Assembly: GCA_022495005.1 (NCBI GenBank)
Contig: JAGYXB010000662.1
Location: 1-64,000 of the forward strand
Reading direction: 5' to 3'
DNA: 64,000 nt
Source: Rhyacophila brunnea
Taxonomy: Eukaryota; Arthropoda; Insecta; Trichoptera; Rhyacophilidae
Below, piece by piece: positions 1 through 11,300 of the stretch. The position numbers were made by a program, and so were the translations under genes. The stretch's first letter is position 1. Every line of letters begins with the position of its first letter. Under the pieces are notes generated by a model. The model did no database searches. It saw only the letters and a list, made by a program, of their open reading frames with translations, and was not told where the DNA came from.

Positions 1-700
1 GGGGCAAACTTTTTGGATGGAGGGCCAAATTCAAGAATTAAAAATGAGCGGCGGGCTGCAAGTAAAATACCATTTTTAGATATACACTATTTATTATCAC
101 GAAAAATAAACATTACAAAAAAAATAATGGGAAGAATGAAACTGTTGTACATTTTTGAACATTTTTTTTAAATTTAGGTGTTAATTTTGTAGTTGATATT
201 CTCAAAACTGCTTATAAATGGGCATCGGAGATATTTGATCGTTAAGATTTTTTTTTGAGGTTCATGATCGAAAATGTTTGTTCACATTATATAGGTTTAT
301 CCAAAAATAACGAACATTTTTCTTGCATAATCTTTAAGTTGGTCGAATTTGTCTGAATTAAGGGCATTGTAAAATTTGGAGATTTCTTCACGACGATGCA
401 ATTCTCTTAAATCAGTGTCACACTGCAGATCAATAATCTCAAGTTGTAGCTCTGTCGGAACACTATCAATATCTATAGAAATCGATGTTCAACGTAGAAA
501 ATAGTGGTTACATAGTGCGAGACGAGACGCAAGGAAGACGTACTGAGATAAAACATTTACAAAATAACAAATTCTTCAAATTTTAATCTATTGTCAATAT
601 TTTTCAAAAAATTATAAAAAAGTTATTCGTAATCAGAAGTACAATTAATGATGGCGGGCCGCAAAAAAATACCCGGCGGGCCGCAGTTTGCTCCCCCCTG
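1..700. mobile_element. hAT-type MITE, left tip cut by window edge
   Basis: The window opens with GGGGCAAACTTTTTGG. At 683-700 the sequence is the inverted counterpart, GCAGTTTGCTCCCCCCTG. Read inward, both ends follow the hAT terminal pattern CAGGGG-GCAAACT, and both subterminal regions carry GGCGGGC(C/T)GC runs. No coding capacity is seen between the ends. The first bases of the left terminus and the left target duplication lie outside the window, so the 8-bp duplication cannot be tested. Non-autonomous hAT is inferred from the ends only. Confidence 0.6.
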
Positions 701-1062
701 CTTTACACGGTCCTCTGTTTTTCTACTCTAGTCAATCTTTTGGACCATTACGTGAAGCGCTTTGTCGATGTTTATTCATCCATGTGTATGACATGGCCGG
801 TCCATTTGGGTTTTGATAAATGTAACGCTACCAGTATCATTAAATACATTAAAATTATTAACACAAGTAAATTATTCTAAAGATTCATTCCCTCAAATCA
901 AGCAAATATTGTAGCTTCTGGGAATCAATTACAGTAAAGTTGTCCAGGTCTCTGTTACATAGCACAATACTGGAATGTGATAATAAACATATAATGTATC
1001 TACCTCATTTAATTATGACCCGTGAGGGAAATGCTGAACTAGATTTAAAAAATATAATATAA
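701..1062. other. AT-rich spacer with no recognised feature
   Basis: Neither strand shows an open frame with protein-family character or a terminal-repeat pair. Confidence 0.5.
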
Positions 1063-1531
1063 TAGCTCCTGTACACGTGCATGGATTTACTGCCGGGACT
1101 GGTGCTTATACCCCGTTTACACGTGCATGGATGTACTGTGCACAGTAAGAAAATGTATGGGGAAACATGTATTATCCTGCAGTTGGCAAGATTGCGTGCA
1201 TAAATCAAACAAGATTGGAAGATTCCAAATTGTAATGATTTATTGCGCGCAAGTAAGATTATTTTCGATATGCGCCTGGGCAGTAGAGCGATAGAGAGCG
1301 AGATAGCGATAGAGAACATGCTGGTAAAAAAACGAACTACTCGTTTTGAGCTCCGATTTTCAATACGACCTATCAGATAGTAGTATAAAATGACAACCTC
1401 GCGTCTCGCTTACTCTTGAGGAATGAGATTGGAGAGATAGTCAACACTTTTACGTGTAAACAGTTATTGTCATGACAGTTTAAAATAAGCACAATTGCCG
1501 ACAGTCATTCCATGCATGTGTACAAGCGCTA
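1063..1531. mobile_element. MITE family with TGCATGG-bearing terminal repeats, copy 1
   Basis: The left end (TAGCTCCTGTACACGTGCAT) and the inverted right end (TAGCGCTTGTACACATGCAT) form terminal inverted repeats of about 30 bp. The left repeat is partly duplicated (GTTTACACGTGCATGG at about 1114). The internal sequence, including a segment reading ATGTATTATCCTGCAGTTG, recurs at 42208-42626, so this is a dispersed family. It has no coding potential. The superfamily is not assigned because no clean target duplication is visible. Confidence 0.7.
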
Positions 1532-1939
1532 TTATTTTAAAATATCACACCAATGTACTTATCTAATTTAAACGTTTTTACGCAATTTGTAAGTATACCA
1601 TCAAATCCTAAAATATAAAAATAATAAACATATAAAGATCAATGTTTGTCGTAACTTATGAATTTTAAAATCAGATCTTTATTTTCAGAATGTTAAAAAT
1701 AATTACATACATGTAGTTAAAATTATTTATAGGTAATCGTTTATTAAAATTTGAAGTGGACTTGGTTAGGTACCTATACACTTGGAACTGTTCAATGCTC
1801 TGCTCCTCAGTTATTGTATTTTTATCAATCAAAAAGATGTAAATGTGTAAGTGCTATAGAGTGTGAATTGATATGTATTATAGGTATAAATTCTATGTCA
1901 CCTCAGTTACTTTCCTACTGTAATTTGAATGCATTTCAG

Positions 1940-3271
1940 GAAGTGAAGCTGAAATATTGAAGGTTGTACAATTTTATTTGATTGAAAGTGAGGAGTGCAT
2001 GAATATCACAGAGAAGATCAATAAATGGAAACCCTATGACTTATGTGGTTATCAATACGCTAGAAAAACCGGAGTATGCCATCCAAGTAAGCACTGCTAT
2101 TTAAAAATATTGTCTTATTGTTATTAAGTAAGTAGGTACCTAAATTAAAATAAAATATAATGAATCACCCACAATCAAGTTGTTGGCAGGTTGCTACTCG
2201 GGCACTCATTCATCCATCCTCAGCAATACCACCCACCCCAATATTAGTTTTGGCCTCCGAAAGGAAGTGCCTTTACTTCCCTCTTTCTGCCGCATGTTCC
2301 CTCCACCATCTTCCCCGTGGATGCTGTGTCTCTTTTTACACTACCAATCCACCGCAGTATAGCCTCTCTTTTCCCCTTTTCCCCTTTTCCCTTCTGGTCT
2401 CTATAAGAGGGGAGCCTCTTGGGTCGTTAGAGCTTTCCATCCCTGAGACATGGTCGGTTCAACGGAATCGCCCCACTTTCACGTGTGGCGACTCATATAT
2501 ATTGTTTGTATAATACTTTCTTTGACTTACTTCATGGTGCCCAAAGATACATTGTGTTCCCTATATTATGTTTTGAAACGGTAATTCTACGGTACCTAGT
2601 TTCTTTACTTAATGTTGACATTCGTTTCGGAATATATTTATATTTTATTACTTATACTTATATACAAACTTATATTTTTACCGAACAACGAGGAAAAAAC
2701 TTAATATTATTGTACATCGTCAAAATATAAAGTTCCAAGTAATAAAATCACATATTGTAGTCAATGAGTGCGTCTTGTAGCAAATAACATAAGATTTAAC
2801 CTTCATAGATAGATACTTTGTTCCCATGCTATGGAAAATCTCAGAAATATCATTAAATAATACATATTTTTCAATGAAAATACATTTTTAATATTATATT
2901 GTGTACTTACTTAATTAGTACCTATTAATAATTATTAAAATTAAAATAATAAATCAAAATCATCACTAATAAACGGCAGAATCTGCCGCTCTAGCACTAC
3001 CCCATCTCGGAGACTTAGTCATATAAATATATCTAGCTAGATTCTAGAATTATGTAGCGACATGATTTATATTTTGATACCTAATTTTTTTTTTAATGTT
3101 GGTTGTATTAAAGTTAACAAATTCACAACAGGTGAAGGAGCTGGGGTAATAAAAAATGGAAAGCTGATCGCAATGAGTTCATGGGGAGAAAGATGCATCG
3201 GAGATGCAATACCTCACGTTTTCAGCATGGTTATGCCACACATCCCATGGATTTTAACTACTGTTGGGTAA
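1940..3271 (+). CDS. Serine protease homolog, last two exons; catalytic serine missing
   Basis: Two exons can be placed: 1940-2086 (after TTTCAG, before GTAAGC) and 3132-3271 (after ACAACAG, ending at TAA). They join in phase 1. The first encodes a chymotrypsin-fold stretch with ESEEC and a cysteine before the active-site loop (TGVCHPS). The second continues EGAGVIKNGKLIAMSSWGERC and ends VMPHIPWI, matching the family's G-K-L-x-G-x-x-S-W-G, partner cysteine and C-terminal helix ending WI. The usual C-x-G-D-S-G-G-P loop reads C-H-P-S-E-G-A-G, so the catalytic serine is glutamate and the preceding aspartate is also changed. Such proteins are known as non-catalytic serine protease homologs. The exons with the His and Asp of the triad must lie left of the window. 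A decaying pseudogene is possible, but the frame, splice sites and disulfide cysteines are intact. Confidence 0.75.
2160..2520. other. GC-shifted insert in the protease-homolog intron, unidentified
   Basis: This stretch is much richer in C and pyrimidine tracts (repeated TTTTCCCC) than the AT-rich intron around it. One frame is open for 117 codons on the + strand, but its composition is low-complexity and resembles no family I know. The sharp base shift suggests an inserted repeat or retrosequence. I see no terminal repeats or target duplication. Confidence 0.3.
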
Positions 3272-4789
3272 AAAAGAGTAAAATTAATAATTGTGTTTGA
3301 TTTGTTTAGTACCTAATTATCATTAAAATTAATGAACAAAATGTTTTCATCAAGTATTGTTCTATAAAATCTTGTTGAGGAAAAATATATATTTTGACAA
3401 TTATTTCAATCATTTTATTTTTCTATTCACGCCAGGGGCGGAACTGTGGAAACTGGAATAAACTACGCCAAATGAGGTAAAAGTGAATGCTTACAAATAA
3501 AAATATAGATGTCTCTTTATTAAAACTATAAACAATCAAACGATTTAAATTGCGTTTGTGGCAAATCTCTTCGGTTTGTGGACTTTTGCAATAAGCTAAT
3601 AATAATATGGAAACCATAATTTTAAATTTCTACCATACCAATTTAATTTTTCATTCCCACAACTTAAGAATTGCTCATCTGACAAAATGACGTGTTGAGT
3701 GAGCAAATTAATATTAAAATTGGTCTATATTATTCCAATTATTTTGTGATATCATGTTCATATTGTAATTCCGGAAAGCAAGTAAAATAATATACATAAC
3801 AATATGCCCACGGATATGGTTTATTTTTGCAAGTGTAATGTTCTTTTTCAATTGAAAGTTTTCGTGTCATGAAAATTATACATAATATGCAGTTGACCAT
3901 CATTACTCTGAGAGTTGACCCTAAAACAGACATCACACTATCACAGTATATCGTGAGATCACAATTTACAAGATGTAGGTAACCGAAAGCTTTACTGTAA
4001 ATTCTCATAAATATTTACTTTATTTGTAGGTATTTCTTCATCATTCTAAATACATCACGTCATGATTTAATTTTGAATTTCTAAAACGATAATGGAATCA
4101 GTATCAAAAACCTTAGCCATCTGCATGATATTCCATAAACTGAAATGAGGATGATACGTGGTTATAATATGACAAATCTACCCATCCACTGGATCTAATT
4201 AAATACATGTTTAATTATCAATGCCTAATGAAAATATTGTCATCTAATCAAGAATTGAAAATGGTTAGAAGTTAGACTGCATACCGTGGTCTTTAATTTG
4301 TATTATGGAGTAGGGGTCGATTCGATTGGCCAGACGGGACACCGGACGAAATCTCGGCAGGCTGTCAAGTCCCAAATACATTTTTTTGCTAAACACTTAT
4401 ATAATATGAAATCGTAAACAACGCATACCTATATCTATAGATTCCAAATCAAGAATATGTATGTGTTATGAGATCTTACGTAATAATTCCTTATGCCGTT
4501 TTGTATAATAGTGTGCATTACATTTTTATCGCACTTTCAGTTGTTCAATATTCTACAATATGATTTGATTACCTTGGGACCTAATGTATTTTAATGTCAA
4601 CAATTTAATTTTAGATCGATTGACTAAATAATATCCAAAGCTATTTCAGACCACCAATTCAAATCTGGTTGGTAGGTAGCCATAGTTTAGTCTTTACTAA
4701 TGTTATTTACATACCATCGCATACAGACGCCCTATTTTTTACGGAGGGAGGTAGTCATATCATATTGAAAGAAAGTTGGATGATAGGAC
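3272..4789. other. Intergenic DNA with no recognised gene
   Basis: AT-rich sequence downstream of the protease-homolog stop codon. The open frames here are short and lack family motifs. I found no terminal-repeat pair. Confidence 0.5.
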
Positions 4790-4797
4790 ACTACAAG

Positions 4798-5420
4798 CAG
4801 TGACGTCCCGTGGGGGTAGGCAGATTGAGCGTCGCTTGGGGGCGGCAGTTACTCGAAGGGCGGCAAATCGAGGAAAATCATTTGGTATATATAGATATAG
4901 GTACCCAAACTTAGTAATAACGGAAATACATTTCCATTAAAAAATTCAGCTCACTGCTTGGAAATAAAATGTATCAATTAACAGGACTTTTTCAGGTTTA
5001 ATATGACTGTATTTTTGTCGGGTTCGCGATGTCTAGTTTACTTTCGTTGTCCTTGACGTCACGTCCTTGATGACCAGCAATGACACGTGCAGATTTGCGA
5101 AATATATTGGAATTATAGGTAGGTACATAGATACTTACCAAATTAATTTATCCAAATATTTTTGTCGGTCACTCGCGACTTTTGAAAGTTGTCAGGTGTA
5201 TTTTTAAATGTATCTGAAACCGTGGACTCGCAATACTGACTATTAAAGTCGACGTGGCATTTAAATTAAATTTAGTGTTATATATTTTGTTAGTAATGTA
5301 TCCATACAACACATTTCTTAGATATTGGAGTCATGAAAGCATGATAAAAAATACTGTATAAAAAATGGGGCGACATTTTTGCGCTGCCTAAGGGCGGCAT
5401 TTTGTCTAGGGACGTCATTG
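4798..5420. mobile_element. Non-autonomous hAT element with exact 8-bp target duplication
   Basis: The element runs from CAGTGACGTCCCGTGG to GTCTAGGGACGTCATTG. It is flanked on both sides by ACTACAAG (4790-4797 and 5421-5428), an exact 8-bp duplication diagnostic of hAT transposition. Subterminal GGGCGGCA motifs occur at both ends. There is no transposase frame. Confidence 0.85.
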
Positions 5421-5689
5421 ACTACAAGTTTTGACCAGGTGGGTAGGTACCCCATCGGAAGCGCATTGGAACATGATTGAAAGGCTTGGAAATTGAAGAA
5501 GAATGGTGAGGGACAAAAGCCAGTAAAATGAAGTAATAATGGCATGTACCTACCTATGCAATGCCAAGAGGAAAAGAAAAAAACATAACCAAGAATTATT
5601 ACTTATTAACACTTATGTTAAATTCATATAATTTTTGCAATAGGTAGTATAAATACTAGTTCTAGCTAGATCATAGTCAATCATAGTAG

Positions 5690-6340
5690 GTATTAAAATA
5701 AAAATACTGACCCAATGGATACATAAACCAGATGATTTTGAGATTGCCAATATTTTTGACGACGGATCACTATTCTTCTTTTTTTTTTCTTTCGCCTCCC
5801 GCCTAGTAGTAGACCTAGCGCGTATATCGCTTTTGTAGCACCACTGCAGGGTGAGGAGGGCCGGCCACGACGACGGAACTCTTGAGGCGTAGTACGAGGA
5901 TACAAAGTCTCGCACTCTTTAGGCATCCGGAACACATGTCCCAGCCACGTAAAACGTATCTTCGTGATTACGTCAATTACCGAAGGCTGCTGTGTCTGTT
6001 CACGAACTCAGGTGTTTGTAACGCGGTCGTACCAATGTACCCCTAAGATTCGGTGGAAACATCGATTCTCAAAGCTCAAAAGCCGAGACCTATGAAGCTT
6101 AGTAAAACGCCATGTCTCACAGACGGAGCACAGGTAGCACGCACGCATTGAACAAACGGCATTTGGTCCTCACAGAATACAGCTTTGACCTCCATGCGAC
6201 TCCAAGTTGGCTGAATGCAGCCCTGCTATATCCATGCGGATCCAAGCTAACTAGAAATACCGGTTTTCCCGTCGAGCTGGTATCCAAGTTCAAATATTTG
6301 GGTGCCACGGTTGCCGACGATGGCGGATCAGTATACAAAA
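5690..6340 (-). pseudogene. Rearranged non-LTR reverse transcriptase 3' fragment
   Basis: On the minus strand, at about 6200-6117, is RTKCRLFNACVLPVL, the thumb/connection motif of RTE/CR1-type reverse transcriptases. Downstream, at about 5960-5860, is WLGHVFRMP followed by RRRGRP, the typical carboxy end. The + strand at about 6270-6330 encodes SKFKYLGATVADDG, which belongs just before the LFNACVLP motif in the same kind of protein but lies in the opposite orientation. The fragment is therefore an inverted join of two pieces of one reverse transcriptase, with stops throughout. It is not expressed as a protein. Confidence 0.6.
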
Positions 6341-6930
6341 TTCGTGGATCACATTCGCGATATAAAATGTACGTAGGTATATTCTATTGTCGTATTATAT
6401 TCGTATTATCTATGTATAAAACTCGACGCCTGGATAGAATAAGGGTGGGAATTAATCGCACATTGCAATAATCAAAATTCACAAAAAAAAAATAACTTTA
6501 ACATTAAATTTGAAAAGTAGTTTTCACATACTTTATATATTAAATGATTTCACAAATAAATAAATAAAGTAGATGAAATCACATAAAATAGTTTGTTTCA
6601 CAAAACAAAAATCATACATCACTCATTGTAAATATAAGTTCACTCAATTTTGACAACCTACACACATTGGTAAAATTGTTTTCACCGATAAATAATATAT
6701 CGCACAAAGAAAAGGTAGACATTCACAATTGTCAAAATAATAATTGTACAATTTATTATAATATAAGGCAATCGCAAAAATTATGCTTAGGTGTCAATAT
6801 AAGTAATGTTTAACACAGTAATATAAATAGTTAGGTGTATATACGTGCTGTTATCGTTCATATTATATTATTTGATGTAAATCTACAACCAAGGTAAGTA
6901 TATATTTTTCGGTTCATCGATATAAGTTTT
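6341..6930. other. AT-rich spacer with no recognised feature
   Basis: Very AT-rich, with many CACAAA-type short repeats. No convincing frames or terminal repeats. Confidence 0.45.
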
Positions 6931-6984
6931 GGTAAATGTGCCGCAGATGCCGTCATGAGATTTTAAAACTTTCTTTTTAGAGCA

Positions 6985-7104
6985 AACCAAACCTAACCTA
7001 ACATAACCTAACCTAACTTAACCTAATATAACCTAACCTAACCTAATTTAACCTAACCTAACCTTACCTAACCTAACCTAATCTAACCTAACCTAACCTA
7101 ACCC
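6985..7104. repeat. Interstitial telomeric array (AACCT)n, array 1
   Basis: About two dozen copies of AACCT with occasional variants (AACAT, AACTT, AATAT). This is the insect telomere unit TTAGG read on the C-rich strand. It ends directly at the 5' truncation point of retrotransposon copy 1. Confidence 0.9.
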
Positions 7105-7573
7105 CTCATCTTTTTATGCATTGCCCCATTTTCAGCTTCCAAAGACAGCAGCTGGAGGCGCGATGCAGGAGTCTAGATGAGGACCTATGCGACATCGGAT
7201 CTGTGATAGTTCACAAGAAACTATCACGAAAGGTACGAGTAGTATCATACATGATTAAAATAGTGCAGGATATTGGCAAAATAAACAAAGCCAGGACACA
7301 AAATGCCGAACACTCTTCAAGTGAAACGGAAGGCCTGGTGATTTCTGTCAACAGTCCGTCTTCTCCTGAAGAGTTTTCTGTGGTTTCCTCTTCACAAAAG
7401 CAAATGCGGAGAAGTTCCTGTTAAGACCCACAGTAGTATATCCCTCCTGATCCCAACACTATATAGTAAAAAAAGACTAATAAATAAAGAAAACTCCAAT
7501 TGAAGATCTACAAACCTTGTACATAATAAGCAAGGTCAATAATAAACGCAACTCCCGTATAAAAAAAAAAAAA
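7103..7573 (+). pseudogene. R1-clade (TRAS/SART-like) retrotransposon copy 1, 3' end only
   Basis: A 5'-truncated copy beginning within the carboxy-terminal part of ORF2. It encodes LFMHCPIFSFQRQQLEARCRS, the tail of an R1-type HCP-F zinc-finger region, down to QMRRSSC and a TAA at about 7422. A 3' untranslated region follows, with hairpin CCTTG/CAAGG at 7515-7535, and then poly(A). Telomeric repeats abut both ends. Copy 2 (7614-13236) has the same 3' end with few differences, so both come from one family. Confidence 0.8.
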
Positions 7574-7613
7574 CCTAACCTAACCTAACCTAACCTAACC
7601 TGACCTAACCTGG
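7574..7613. repeat. Interstitial telomeric array (AACCT)n, array 2
   Basis: About eight AACCT units between the poly(A) of retrotransposon copy 1 and the 5' truncation of copy 2. One unit is GACCT. The head-to-tail copies are thus separated by a short stretch of target repeat. Confidence 0.9.
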
Positions 7614-8377
7614 CGTTGAAATACATCACATCATGGGGCTCAATAGCTAAATTACACTTTGCAGAAGACAAAACCAACGCGATGTAATTATATTACCAGA
7701 AAGAAGGACCGACAACCATACATTTACATGAACGGAGTTCAAGTAAAATACGTGGATCACTTTAAGGTTCTCGGTCTCACTATAGATCGCCACCTAAACT
7801 GGTCCAAACACGTCGATAACATTTGTAAAAACGCTGCAAGCATCACGAACAAATTGATCAGAGCCGCCAAACCCACATGGGGTGCGTCGCCGGGGGTTAT
7901 GCAGCAAATATATTTAGGTGCTGTCGAGCCTCTGATAACGTACGTTTCCAGCGTGTGGGCGGACGCGGTAAAGAAAAAAGTCAACCGCAAGAAACTGAAC
8001 TCCATTCAAAGACAAATTGCCATCAGATCTTGCAAAGGATACAGAACGATCTCTCTAGTTTCTGCTCAAGTCTTGAGCGGCTTCATGCCACTTGACCTGA
8101 GGATCAGGCAGCTCGCAGAAGCATATGAGGTAAAGAAGACTCTCACCCTGCAGGACTTGCCGCAAGACAGAGTCTACCAGGGAACCGGAGACTTTTTCTC
8201 ACTGTCTCATCCCGCGGAACGCAACCGGATTGACCATGGATATAATGATCAGACTCTGCCTGAGGCAACGCAGAATGAGCTGAGAGTCTTCACTGATGGC
8301 AGTCTCTTGAACGGCAAATTGGGTGCAGCATTTGTACCTTACGATGGCGTGAGAGAGTTGCCGTCGAGAAGGATTAA

Positions 8378-11300
8378 GGCTGCGAGCACACGGCAAAGCG
8401 AAGTTTCGGATTCATCCGCCAAACGACGTTTGCGTTTTATTTGCGTTTTATTTGCGTTTTATTTGCGAGCCGATTGCGTTTTAAATGCGTGTCAAATGCG
8501 TCATATTTCGACAATGCTGTCCAAGAGAAAACACGGTTTTCAAGGGGATTCATAAACGCCTTTTTTTGAAACTGCACCCTGCTGCGAGAGTATTTATCTT
8601 TCATTACAGTGGCGTACAAGGGTAAATAAATCAATATAAAATCAGTACGTAATATTGCATTATACCTACATTTATTTTCCCACTATTGCTTCTTTGGGAG
8701 CTGGACTGTTTTATATCGAAAGCGTTTTGAAAATTACCTATTGTTGAGCCTATTATATACCATCATCATCAATACTATCGACCGAGGGTACTTGATGGAG
8801 TTTGAATTTAAATTCTAATTGATTTAAGTTTTGTACTATTATTATTTATTAATACAATAAAAAGATTATAAGTTAATACACGAAGAAAGGGTAAAAACCT
8901 TATTACCTAGATACCTACTAAGTAAAGGATTAAGTACAAAAACATAATATTTTGAATAATTTGAATATTTGCAGCATTCTAAAAACCTGTTGTAAATACT
9001 ATTAATACATTCGGTAGGTAAGCAGTTTTACAAAATATAATAAAAAGTTGTGACACAGCACAGCTATGAGAAGAAGTATTTCACGAGAAGAAAGGCTCGC
9101 CATATCTATACGGTAAACTAAACTATTATTATTTATTTTGTAGTATGTACTTATTTAATTAATTTTTTATTAGTTGACACTGTCATCTTCTATAGATACA
9201 CTAAAATGGAAACGGGTACTAATAATAATATATTGAAGTGAGAATAATGAATACCCACCTACTACTATTGATAGGTATGTGCTTGTGTACTTGTATCGGT
9301 ACAAGTATATTTATATTAATTATTGTTTTTTTGTTATAATATATTAGTTGCGATTAATTGACAATAAAATTTTGATAATTTATCTATTTAGCCGCTACAG
9401 TACCATATTATTCAATTACATATTCAAAAAAAGTTGGTAGTTATGAATTCAAAACACCTTTCATAAAAAATAGATTGAAATATTAGTAGGTACACTAACA
9501 CGAAATTACCTGATATAGTCTCATTACAATAGCTATCTTTTTAATATGTAGCTATTGAATTCTAAGCAATAATATTCTATTGGAAATATGAACAGATTTT
9601 AAGGGGAGATATTTCAAATGTTTATGAATAATATGTTTTAAATGTTTATTTAATAAAAGATACAATAGGTATAATAATATATTACATTGTTCTAACAAAT
9701 TATATACAAAAACCCTATAAAATATTTTAATTAAATTATATCTGTTTTCCCCATTGCATTAACGCCACTGTGAAATTCTTGATGACACTAAAGGAAGATT
9801 TTTTTAATTTTTTCGGACTAAAGTAATAAATTATGTCATACAATATGTGCCTTATTGTGTTCGCCAACTTATAGCTATTATGGATATTAGTACTTTTTGT
9901 TTTCACCGTTAGTGTTATTATGTAAGAATTTATTTATTGCACTATCCGAAGAATTAAAAAAAACCTTTTTTTTGTCGCCAGTGGCGAACTAAGATAAATA
10001 AAATATAAAAATATAATATGTAAACATTACCTACATAATTATTAAGTATTTCTTTTTTACCATTTTACCTATATTTATTTTTTCCACTATTGCTTGATTT
10101 GGAATAGAATTCTGTTATATTATATCGAAAGCGTTTTTTAATTTGATGATATTTTCATAGTGTAGAAATTATTTTTAATGACTTTCATGCGGATTTTTGT
10201 TAGCTATACGCAAATGCAGACATAGTCCAAATAAGCATTAATCATTCAAGTGAATCTTTCTGGTTGCAAACAATTCATCATGACTTCGACAACAATAACA
10301 ATACAGAACATGATAAAACAGAACAGCCAGGTTTTCTCCAGGTGTTCTGTTTTGTCATGTTCTGTTTTGTCACTGTCCTGTTTTGTCATGGAACCGACTG
10401 AGATTTAACATTCTTCATATTATTATATATGACAATGTGCTAGGTGCAGATTGCGTAGGCTTAAACCTTTACATTATACCCAAGTTTTTAATGAAAAATA
10501 CCCACTCATCTGGTCATGAGTTTGTCATTGGTAAATAAAATTTATTAGGCCTTTCTGAACATAATTATGTGGTTAATCAGTAATATTTCTTAATACGCGC
10601 CCCCATAAATTTCAGCTTTCAAAAGTTCGGTCCTGGCCTAAATGGGAAGATTTAAAAGAACATGTGGTAGGTAGTATATTCATGGCACGTATTGCATGAC
10701 ATAATTAATTACTCCATTGCTTCAGTGGCGTTCATGCAATGTAGAGCAACAGATATAATTTAATTAAAATATTTTATAGATTTTACTGTAGCGGGTGAAT
10801 AGATAAATTATCTAAATTTTGTTATCAATTAATCGCAAATAATATATTATAACACGAAAACAATAATTAATATAAATATACATGTACCTACACAAGTACA
10901 CAGGAACATACCTATCGATAGTAGTAGGAAGGTATTCATTATTCTCACTTCAATATGTTATTATTGGCACCCGTTTCCATTTTAGTGTATCTATAGAAGA
11001 TAAAAGTGTCAACTAATAAAAAAAATAATTAAAGAAGTACATACTTACTACAAAATAAATAATAATGGTTTAGTTTACCTTATAGTTATGGCGAGCCTTC
11101 ACGCTTAAAAACAGATTTAATTTAATAAAAATATTTTATAGATTCGATACCTACATAAAGATTCTACTACTAAAACGGAGGCATGATTCTATTAAAGATA
11201 CATACTTATTTAATATCGAATATAACCAAATGCATACCTACTTGTATTCTTCCCAAAAGAATGGTGTTATTTTAAATATGTATTTCATAATAATATGAAT

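Noticed and set aside
2160..2513. A 117-codon protein-coding gene
   Set aside because: The frame is compositionally biased, lacks family features and lies in an intron. I treat it as a chance open frame in an inserted repeat.
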